From JBCBEX01 sp039177895 (GTDB taxonomy: Bacteria > Bacteroidota > Rhodothermia > Rhodothermales > Rubricoccaceae), in assembly GCA_039177895.1 (NCBI GenBank), contig JBCDFO010000302.1:1-6116 (forward strand): DNA of 6,116 bases. The letters run 5' to 3'. The notes under the pieces are model-generated. The model was not told the origin of the DNA and did no database searches. It saw only the letters and a list, made by a program, of their open reading frames with translations. The position numbers and the translations under genes are program-made. Numbering within the stretch: the first letter of the stretch is position 1; the number at the start of each line of letters is the position of its first letter. This document shows positions 1-5,628 of this stretch, piece after piece.

Positions 1-966
1 CAGCGCCTCCGGACGAACGCCGCCGTGCGCCGCCTGGCCCGCGAGACGCGCTTGGCTCCGGCTGACTTCATCCTGCCGCTGTTTGTTAAGGCAGGGACGG
101 GGCGCCGGGACGAGATCGCATCGATGCCCGGCGTCTATCAGCTCTCCGTCGATGAGGCGGAGCGTGAGGCGGAGCGAGCGGCCGAATCGGGCCTCGGCGG
201 CGTGCTCCTCTTCGGCATTCCCGACCAAAAAGACGCCTGCGGAACCGCTGCGGCCGATGACGCCGAGGCCGTCCAGCGTGCGGCGCGGGCGCTGCGCGAG
301 GCCGACCTCGGGCTAGCGATCATCACCGACGTTTGCCTCTGTGAGTACACCGACCACGGGCACTGCGGCGTCCTCGCGGCGGATGGCGACATCGACCTCG
401 TGGGCTCGCTGCCGCAGCACGTAGCCGCCGCCATCAGCCACGCACGCGCCGGGGCCGACCTAGTCGCCCCCTCGTCCATGATCGACGGCGTGGTGGGCGC
501 GATCCGCGATGGGCTTGACGCCGGGGGTTTCACCGACGTGGGCATCCTCAGCTACGCCGTGAAGTATGCCTCGGCGTTCTACGGGCCGTTCCGCGACGCG
601 GCCGAGAGCGCCCCCGCCTTCGGCGACCGCCGGACCCACCAGATGGACCCCGCCAACGCCCGCGAGGCGCTCCGCGAGGCCGCCCTCGACGTTGCGCAGG
701 GGGCCGACATACTCATGGTCAAGCCCGCCGTCGTCTACCTCGACGTCCTCCGCCGCATCCGCGACGCGTTCCCGGACCGGCCGCTCGCCGCCTACCACGT
801 CTCGGGCGAGTACGCCATGCTCAAGGCTGCCGCCGCACGCGGCTGGCTGGACGAGCGCCGCGCTGTCCTCGAAACCCTGACCGGCATCCGCCGCGCCGGT
901 GCCGACCTCGTGATCTCCTACTACGCCCTCGACGCCGCCCGGTGGCTCGCCGAAGCGTCTCGCTAA
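1..966 (+). CDS. hemB: Delta-aminolevulinic acid dehydratase (porphobilinogen synthase), 5' end outside window
   Basis: Cytosolic enzyme that condenses two 5-aminolevulinate molecules into porphobilinogen, the first step common to all tetrapyrroles. The frame is open from base 1, and codons before the first in-frame GTG (25) read RLRTNAAVRRLARETRL, which matches the usual HemB N-terminus; so the GTG is an internal Val codon and the true start lies left of the window. The visible 321 residues are nearly the usual 320-335. The zinc-type metal site DVCLCEYTDHGHC is at 328-366 with all three Cys. The two Schiff-base lysines are visible: YAVKYAS (Lys codon 562-564) and MVKPAVVYLD (Lys codon 721-723). 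The conserved QMDPAN segment lies between them, and the C-terminal ADLVISYYA is typical. It ends with TAA only 12 bases before the next gene, suggesting co-transcription. Identification is very secure; only the start is unknown. Confidence 0.97.
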   Translation, partial: QRLRTNAAVRRLARETRLAPADFILPLFVKAGTGRRDEIASMPGVYQLSVDEAEREAERAAESGLGGVLLFGIPDQKDACGTAAADDAEAVQRAARALREADLGLAIITDVCLCEYTDHGHCGVLAADGDIDLVGSLPQHVAAAISHARAGADLVAPSSMIDGVVGAIRDGLDAGGFTDVGILSYAVKYASAFYGPFRDAAESAPAFGDRRTHQMDPANAREALREAALDVAQGADILMVKPAVVYLDVLRRIRDAFPDRPLAAYHVSGEYAMLKAAAARGWLDERRAVLETLTGIRRAGADLVISYYALDAARWLAEASR

Positions 967-978
967 CCTCTTCCCGCT

Positions 979-1833
979 ATGCCTCTCGACCTCCAAACCG
1001 CCGCTGCGCCCCCGTCCAAGCCTCCCGCGTCCGAGAGCACGCCCTCCGGCGCACGCCCGGCTGAGGCGTCCGCTTCGGACAGCACCGCATCCAAGGGTCT
1101 CAGCCTCGCCGAGCGTGGCAAGACCGCGGATGGCGAGCTACAGACGCTCGACCGTCGCCTGTTCGTCCAGTTGCTCGCCTACACGGGCTGCACGGACCCG
1201 ATGCCGCTCGCAGAGGCTGCCGAGGCGGCGGGCGTGGGCGGGGCCGTCTACCAAGGCGTGCAGGACCCGCGCGGCGTGGCCGTGGTCACGTTTCACGAGG
1301 ACCCGGCGTTCTTCGCGGAGGACGGCCGCGCGCTCCACCTCTCGGCTCCGTTCGCGAGCCTCACGCCGCTGCCCGCCCTCACGATGCTGGGCCGCACCTA
1401 CTCCATCGGCTATGAGCAAGACCTCATCGGGGCGCTCGTCGCCAAGCCAGTCAAGACGATTGCGAACCCGGCGTGGCCGTGGGCGGTATGGTATCCGCTT
1501 CGTCGCAGCGGCCGGTTCGAGCGCGAGCCGCGCGAGGAGCAGCGCCGCATGCTGATGGAGCACGGCGGCATCGGCCGCGCCTTCGGCCGGGGCGACTACG
1601 CCCACGACGTGCGCCTCGCCTGCCACGGCCTCGACCCCAACGACAACGATTTCGTCGCGGGGCTCGTCGGGAAGGATCTCCACCCGCTCTCCGCCGTCGT
1701 GCAGAAGATGCGCGCTACGCGCCAGACGGCCGAGTTCATCGACCGGCTCGGGCCCTTCTTCGTCGGCCGCGCCGTGTGGCAGAGCGCCGGGCCGTTCACC
1801 TGGGCGCTCGACCACCAGGGCTCCGGCCACTGA
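979..1833 (+). CDS. hemQ: Chlorite dismutase-family protein, probable coproheme decarboxylase (HemQ/ChdC-like)
   Basis: 284 residues. Residues about 1-50 are a Pro/Ala/Ser/Thr-rich low-complexity tail; the family fold runs from LDRRLF (about 57) to the end. The C-terminal half shows Cld/HemQ hallmarks: WYPLRR with Tyr172 at the position of the catalytic Tyr of Listeria HemQ (Tyr147), EHGGIGR with His195 at the proximal heme ligand position, LSAVVQKMR, and GPFFVGR near the C-terminus. In known HemQ this enzyme oxidatively decarboxylates coproheme to heme b with peroxide, and the heme-gene neighbourhood supports that role here. Oddities: the Lys four residues after the Tyr in YPMSK-type proteins is Arg176, and the distal Gln position appears to be Arg212, with about four extra residues after the proximal His. 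The ATG at 979 is the only plausible start (next in-frame ATG is Met75, inside the fold); no Shine-Dalgarno is present. Family membership is clear; decarboxylase function is inferred. A chlorite-detoxifying role is less likely given the context. Confidence 0.85.
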   Translation: MPLDLQTAAAPPSKPPASESTPSGARPAEASASDSTASKGLSLAERGKTADGELQTLDRRLFVQLLAYTGCTDPMPLAEAAEAAGVGGAVYQGVQDPRGVAVVTFHEDPAFFAEDGRALHLSAPFASLTPLPALTMLGRTYSIGYEQDLIGALVAKPVKTIANPAWPWAVWYPLRRSGRFEREPREEQRRMLMEHGGIGRAFGRGDYAHDVRLACHGLDPNDNDFVAGLVGKDLHPLSAVVQKMRATRQTAEFIDRLGPFFVGRAVWQSAGPFTWALDHQGSGH

Positions 1834-1880
1834 TCGGTCTGCCGCGCTTCCTCACATCGTCTCGCTGTTCACCTCCCTCA

Positions 1881-1908
1881 GGAGCCTCCCTCCAGTGCAG
1901 GAGGCTCC
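1881..1908 (+). other. Perfect 9-bp inverted repeat (hairpin) between hemQ-like gene and hemE
   Basis: GGAGCCTCC (1881-1889) and GGAGGCTCC (1900-1908) are exact reverse complements around a 10-base loop. It begins 47 bases after the hemQ stop codon and ends 28 bases before the hemE ATG. No T run follows, so it is not a classical Rho-independent terminator; it could be an attenuating or mRNA-stabilising hairpin, or a protein-binding palindrome. The right arm contains GGAGG, but it lies about 30 bases before the chosen start, too far to act as a normal ribosome binding site. The inverted repeat is seen directly; its function is unknown. Confidence 0.45.
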
Positions 1909-1936
1909 GCCCCTAGCCCATCCCATTTCTCGATCC

Positions 1937-2983
1937 ATGTCCCGCTTCCTCCAGGCCCTCCGGGGCGAGCCCGTCGACGCGACCCCCGTCTGGTTCATGC
2001 GCCAGGCCGGGCGCTACCTCCCCGAGTACCGCGCCGTCCGCGAGCACCACGACTTTCTCACGATGGTCAAGACGCCCGAAATCGCGGCCGAGATCACGCT
2101 GCAGCCGCTCCGGCGCTTCGACCTCGACGCGGCCGTGATCTACTCGGACCTCCTCCCTCCGCTCGAAACGATGGGCCTCCAGCTGCGCTTTGAGGCCGGG
2201 GTCGGGCCCGTCATCGACAACCCGATCCGGTCCACGAAGGCCGTTGATCTGCTTGCGACGCCGCCCGCTGCGGAGACGATGCCGTGGACGCCCGAGGCGA
2301 TCCGGCTCGTGAAAGAAGAACTGGGCGACCGCACGCCCGTGCTCGGCTTCGCGGGCTGCCCGTTCACGCTCGCCGCCTACGCCATCGAGGGCGGTAGCTC
2401 GAAGAAGTACGAGCGCACGCGCGTGTTCATGTACACCGAGCCCGCCGCGTGGCGCCGCCTCATGGACAAGCTCGTGACCGTCGCGGGCAGCTTCCTCGGT
2501 GAGCAGGCCAAGGCCGGGGCCGACGCGCTCCAGGTGTTCGACTCGTGGGCGGGCGCGCTCTCGCGCTACGACTACGAGCGCTTCGCCGCGCCGTACACCG
2601 CCAAGCTGATCGCCATTGCCAAGCGGACGGGCCTCCCCGTCATCCACTTCACGACCGGCACGGCGGGCCACCTCGACGCCATCGCGGCGGCGGGCGGCGA
2701 CGCCATCGGGGTGGACGCGGGGCCGTCGCTCACCGAGGCTGCGGCGCGCGTCGCGATGACGCGACCGGAGGGGCTGCCGCTTCAGGGCAACCTCGACCCG
2801 TACCTCCTGCAAGCGCCCTGGCGCGAGCTCAGGGCGCAGGCCGACCGCGTGCTCAACGAGGCCCCCGAGCGCGGCCACGTCTTCAACACCGGCCACGGCC
2901 TCGTCCCGAGCACGCCGCCCGACGCCGTCGCGCGCCTCACCGACTACGTCCACGAGCGCACCGCCGAGGCCGTCGCCGTCTAG
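1937..2983 (+). CDS. hemE: Uroporphyrinogen III decarboxylase
   Basis: Cytosolic, cofactor-free enzyme that removes four carboxyl groups from the acetate side chains of uroporphyrinogen III to give coproporphyrinogen III. From the ATG at 1937 it is 348 residues, the usual size. Visible active-site features: RQAGRYLPEYR at residues 22-32 (substrate-binding arginines), the catalytic Asp71 in YSDLLPPLE, GFAGCPFTLAAYAIEG with Tyr148, FDSWAG with Ser203, GNLDP, and NTGHG with His320 near the C-terminus. The frame is open to a GTG at 1895, but those 14 extra residues lie over the inverted repeat and do not resemble the family, whereas MSRFLQALRGEPVDATPVWF is the normal beginning; so ATG 1937 is chosen. 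No Shine-Dalgarno motif precedes it. It is followed 68 bases later by hemH, giving the hemE-hemH-hemY order also known from Bacillus. Highly confident. Confidence 0.97.
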   Translation: MSRFLQALRGEPVDATPVWFMRQAGRYLPEYRAVREHHDFLTMVKTPEIAAEITLQPLRRFDLDAAVIYSDLLPPLETMGLQLRFEAGVGPVIDNPIRSTKAVDLLATPPAAETMPWTPEAIRLVKEELGDRTPVLGFAGCPFTLAAYAIEGGSSKKYERTRVFMYTEPAAWRRLMDKLVTVAGSFLGEQAKAGADALQVFDSWAGALSRYDYERFAAPYTAKLIAIAKRTGLPVIHFTTGTAGHLDAIAAAGGDAIGVDAGPSLTEAAARVAMTRPEGLPLQGNLDPYLLQAPWRELRAQADRVLNEAPERGHVFNTGHGLVPSTPPDAVARLTDYVHERTAEAVAV

Positions 2984-3051
2984 CGCAGCGCCTCGGTGCG
3001 CGCCACCCTTTTACCCTATCCCTTCTTCCAGACCGTTCCCTTCTCAGACCG
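2984..3051 (+). other. Pyrimidine-rich leader between hemE and hemH
   Basis: The 68-base spacer has no Shine-Dalgarno motif. From about 3004 to 3050 only about 10 of 47 bases are purines, with blocks such as CCCTTTTACCCTATCCCTTC. Similar C/T-rich stretches precede the starts of the hemQ-like gene, hemE and hemL. I see no convincing promoter. The composition is observed; any role in translation initiation (for example through ribosomal protein S1) is a guess. Confidence 0.3.
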
Positions 3052-4113
3052 ATGCCTACCACTCCTGCACCTCCGATCGGCGTCCTGTTCATGGCCTACG
3101 GCGGCCCTGAGTCCCTCGACGAGATCGCGGGCTACCTCTCCGACATCCGCCACGGCCGCCCGACGACGACCGCCGTCCTGGACGAGATCACGAACAACTA
3201 CCGCTCCATCGGCGGCGCGTCGCCCATCATGGGGCTGACCCAGGCCCAGATCGACGGCGCGATGGCCGCCCTCAACCCGCCCGGCAAGCCTGCGCGGTTC
3301 AAGGCCTACCTCGGCATGCGCCACTGGGCTCCGTGGATCGAAGAGACGGTCGGGCAGATGATCGACGACGGCATCGAGCGCGCCGTCGCCATCGTGCTCG
3401 CCCCACACTTCTCGTCCATGTCGATTGCGAAGTACCAGGCCAAGGTGCAGGCGGGGCTCGACCTCTACCGCGGGTCCATCGACTTCACCTACGTCGACGC
3501 CTACTTCGACGCCGACCTGCTCATCGAGGCGTTCGCCGACCGCGTGCGGCAGGGCATCGCGGAATTCCCTGAGGACGAGCGCGACGACGTGCACGTAGTC
3601 CTGAGCGCGCACAGCCTGCCCGTGCGCATCCTCAAGATGGGTGACCCCTACCAGCACCAACTCTGGACGACAGCGCGGCTCATCGCCGAGCGCGCGGGGC
3701 TGCGCGAGGACCAGTGGAGCTGGAGCTACCAGTCCGAGGGCCGCAGCCCGGAGCCGTGGCTCGGGCCGCAGCTCGAAGACCACGTCCCCGCCCTCAAGCA
3801 GGAACGCGGCATCGACAAGGTGGTGAGCTTGGCCATCGGCTTCGTGAGCGACCACGTCGAGATCCTGTTCGACATCGACATCGAGGCGAGGGAAGCGGCG
3901 GAGGAGAACGGCGTGACGCTGGTCCGCCCGCCGAGCCTCAACGACGACGTGCGCTACACCACGCTGCTCGCCGAGTTGGTCGAGGAGAAGGCCGCCGCCG
4001 CTGGCTGGATCGAGTCGGACGTGCGCGCCGAGATCGCGCCCACGCCCACAATGCCGATGCCCGCAGGCACGGTCGACGCGGGTGCTCCGGCGGAAGCCAG
4101 CGCCGCCGCTTAG
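3052..4113 (+). CDS. hemH: Ferrochelatase, probably coproporphyrin-type (CpfC-like)
   Basis: Inserts Fe2+ into the porphyrin ring. 353 residues from ATG 3052; the frame is open far upstream to 2545, but that part overlaps hemE and is Arg/Pro-rich nonsense, while MPTTPAPPIGVLFMAYGGP is a normal ferrochelatase N-terminus. Catalytic residues are visible: His187 in VLSAHSLP and Glu270 in GFVSDHVEILFD, matching B. subtilis His183 and Glu264. MAYGGP with Tyr16, DIRHGR, and YRSIGGASP resemble the Bacillus coproporphyrin ferrochelatase (MAYGTP, IRRGR, YRAIGG-SP) rather than the LNLGTP form of protoporphyrin ferrochelatases. No cysteine occurs anywhere, so there is no [2Fe-2S] cluster as in animal and some bacterial enzymes. 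The protein is strongly acidic (about 53 Asp+Glu against about 28 Lys+Arg by hand count) and ends in an Ala/Pro-rich tail (about 330-353). No transmembrane segment is seen. Ferrochelatase identity is very secure; the coproporphyrin preference is inferred from motifs and neighbours. Confidence 0.95.
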   Translation: MPTTPAPPIGVLFMAYGGPESLDEIAGYLSDIRHGRPTTTAVLDEITNNYRSIGGASPIMGLTQAQIDGAMAALNPPGKPARFKAYLGMRHWAPWIEETVGQMIDDGIERAVAIVLAPHFSSMSIAKYQAKVQAGLDLYRGSIDFTYVDAYFDADLLIEAFADRVRQGIAEFPEDERDDVHVVLSAHSLPVRILKMGDPYQHQLWTTARLIAERAGLREDQWSWSYQSEGRSPEPWLGPQLEDHVPALKQERGIDKVVSLAIGFVSDHVEILFDIDIEAREAAEENGVTLVRPPSLNDDVRYTTLLAELVEEKAAAAGWIESDVRAEIAPTPTMPMPAGTVDAGAPAEASAAA

Positions 4114-4144
4114 TGCCGTGACCGACAGGGCCGTGGACACCAAC

Positions 4145-5524
4145 ATGATCGACACCAACGTGATCGTAGTCGGGGGCGGTATCGCTGGCCTCGCTGCTGC
4201 GCGCAGGCTCGCCGCCGGGGGGGCACGTGTGCGTGTGCTCGAAGCCATGGACCGGCTGGGCGGCGTCGTGCGCACGCTGCGCCTGGGCGACTTCACAGCG
4301 GACGTGGGGCCCGACGTGTTTCTCGTCCGCAAGCCTGTCGCGTTGGCACTCTGCGAGGCGCTGGGCGTCGAGACGGCTTCCACCCAGGGGCGCGCGCTCA
4401 TCCAGCGCCGGGGCCGGTTGCACCCACTCCCTGCTGGGCTGACTGGTCTCGTCCCGAGCCAACTCGGTCCGCTCCTCCGCACGCCAGCGCTGAGCCTGGG
4501 CGCGCGGCTCCGTGCTGCGCTGGAGCCGCTCGTGCGCGCCCGCGCCTCCGACGACGACGAGAGCCTGGAGGACTTCGCCGTCCGCCGGTTCGGACGCGGC
4601 GCGTGGGACGGCCTCATCGAGCCGCTGCTCGGAGGGCTGTATGGGTCCGACGCGCCGATCTCGCTGCGCTCCACGCTCCCGCACCTCCATCAGCGCGAGC
4701 GCCAGGGACCGATGCTGCGCCTACGCGGCGGCGCTCCCCCGCCGAGCGTTGCGGGCGTGTCCCCCTTCCGCCGCCCAGTGCGCGGCATGGAGGCGCTCGT
4801 GGAGGCGCTGGCTGACGACCTACGCACCTCGGGCGTTCGGATCGAGACCGCAGCCCCGGTCGAAGCCGTCCAGGCACGCACCAACGGCGGCTACCGCGTG
4901 CGACGCGCGGACGGCACGACGCACGATACGCCGACGGTCCTCGTCGCGCTGCCCGCTCCGGCCGCCGCACGCGTGCTCGCTCCGCTGGACAACGCGTTCG
5001 TGCACCCGCTGGCAGCCATCCCCGTCGCGAGCGGGGCGGCAGTCATCGTCGGCTTCGAGACGGGCGCAGCGCGCGTGCCGCCGGATGCCTCGGGGTGGCT
5101 CGTGCCCGGTGCCGAGGGCGGGCCCGTCCAGGCCGTCACGATGCTCTCGCGCAAACACCCGGGCACGGCTCCCGCTGGCCACGACCTGGCGCGCGTCTTC
5201 CTGCGTCCGACTGAGGCGGATCGCCTCTCCAACGCCGAGGCGGTGGATGCCGCCATCGCGCACCTCCGTGCGCGCCTCGGATGGACCGGTGCGCCCGTCG
5301 TCACCGCCGTCCACCGCTGGCGCGACGTGCAGCCCCGCTACACGCTCGGCCACCCGGAGCGCCTCGCGGCCCTCGACACGGCGTTGGCACGATTCCCCGG
5401 TTTGGCGCTGGCCGGAGCCTCGCTTCGCGGCGTCGGGCTGCCCGACGTGATCGCGCAGGCGGAGGCTGAGGCCGAGGCGCTGCTGCGCTCTGGCCTCGTT
5501 CGGCTCCTCGCCCAAGCGCCCTGA
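4145..5524 (+). CDS. hemY: FAD-dependent porphyrinogen oxidase (HemY/HemG; probable coproporphyrinogen III oxidase CgoX)
   Basis: Removes six electrons from a porphyrinogen with O2 and FAD. From ATG 4145 it is 459 residues, close to B. subtilis HemY (about 470). The N-terminus is a Rossmann FAD-binding fold: VIVVGGGIAGLAAARRL at residues 6-22 (GxGxxG at Gly10, Gly12, Gly15), then Glu33 in VLEAMDRLGGVVRT at the end of the second strand. The C-terminal FAD motif of the family, GASLRGVGLPD, is at 424-434. It is the oxygen-dependent HemY type, unlike the flavodoxin-like HemG of E. coli or membrane HemJ. Start choice: the frame extends to GTG codons at 4082 (inside hemH), 4118 and 4133, but MIDTNVIVVGGG is the usual family start; GTG 4118, four bases after the hemH stop, is the main alternative and would suit translational coupling. 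With a ferrochelatase upstream and HemQ-like gene nearby, it probably oxidises coproporphyrinogen III; protoporphyrinogen is the other possible substrate. Confidence 0.93.
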   Translation: MIDTNVIVVGGGIAGLAAARRLAAGGARVRVLEAMDRLGGVVRTLRLGDFTADVGPDVFLVRKPVALALCEALGVETASTQGRALIQRRGRLHPLPAGLTGLVPSQLGPLLRTPALSLGARLRAALEPLVRARASDDDESLEDFAVRRFGRGAWDGLIEPLLGGLYGSDAPISLRSTLPHLHQRERQGPMLRLRGGAPPPSVAGVSPFRRPVRGMEALVEALADDLRTSGVRIETAAPVEAVQARTNGGYRVRRADGTTHDTPTVLVALPAPAAARVLAPLDNAFVHPLAAIPVASGAAVIVGFETGAARVPPDASGWLVPGAEGGPVQAVTMLSRKHPGTAPAGHDLARVFLRPTEADRLSNAEAVDAAIAHLRARLGWTGAPVVTAVHRWRDVQPRYTLGHPERLAALDTALARFPGLALAGASLRGVGLPDVIAQAEAEAEALLRSGLVRLLAQAP

Positions 5525-5537
5525 TCCGTCTGTTACG

Positions 5538-5600
5538 CGGCCTTACCCGGAGCCTCACCAGGCTCTGTCCGGTGAGGCCGTCCCCGTTTTCCTCTGTTTT
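5538..5600 (+). terminator. Long imperfect hairpin followed by T runs after hemY; possible terminator
   Basis: CGGCCTTACCCGG (5538-5550) pairs with CCGGTGAGGCCG (5569-5580), with one T-G pair and one bulged C. Between them AGCCT/AGGCT (5551-5555 and 5560-5564) forms a second helix with a CACC loop, giving one extended stem. TTTT runs follow at 5587-5590 and 5597-5600, interrupted by C and G. The structure starts 13 bases after the hemY stop. It may end the hemB-hemY transcript or attenuate reading into hemL; the T runs are not contiguous and start six bases after the stem, so Rho-independent termination is only plausible. Confidence 0.45.
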
Positions 5601-5628
5601 CCCGTTCCCTCTCCTCGTACCGTCCGCC

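Noticed and set aside
25..27. GTG at 25 as the hemB start
   Set aside because: The frame is open to base 1 and the upstream residues RLRTNAAV match the normal HemB N-terminus, so the gene starts outside the window.
979..1833. True chlorite dismutase for chlorite detoxification
   Set aside because: Although Arg212 may be Cld-like, there are no perchlorate or chlorate reduction genes nearby and the gene sits inside a heme pathway cluster, so a HemQ-type role is more likely.
1895..1936. Upstream GTG start for hemE adding 14 residues
   Set aside because: The added residues overlap the inverted repeat and are unlike the family; the protein from ATG 1937 has the normal start and length.
1834..1936. 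Sigma-70 or Bacteroidota-type (TTTG / TAnnTTTG) promoter before hemE, and likewise before hemH and hemL
   Set aside because: No spacer contains a pair of boxes at suitable spacing that stands out by eye, so no promoter is called.
1913..2953. 346-codon minus-strand open frame opposite hemE
   Set aside because: Its residues mirror the hemE codons and show no motif; hemE has complete active-site evidence on the plus strand.
2995..3012. GGTG/CACC mini-hairpin followed by TTTT after hemE, as a terminator
   Set aside because: A four-base-pair stem is too short to be convincing in DNA of this GC content, and the next gene continues 40 bases later in the same direction.
2545..3051. Long upstream extension of the hemH frame, overlapping hemE
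   Set aside because: The extension is Arg/Pro/His-rich, as expected for an out-of-frame reading of GC-rich DNA, and HemH homology begins right after ATG 3052.
4082..4144. GTG 4082 start for hemY overlapping the end of hemH
   Set aside because: Residues before MIDTNVIVVGGG do not look like the family; ATG 4145 gives the typical N-terminus. GTG 4118 remains a minor alternative.
3016..4674. 552-codon open frame on the minus strand across hemH and hemY
   Set aside because: It is a composition shadow: low-complexity Arg/Ser/Pro and Val/Glu/Gly/Asp runs, no recognisable domain, and it lies opposite two clear genes.
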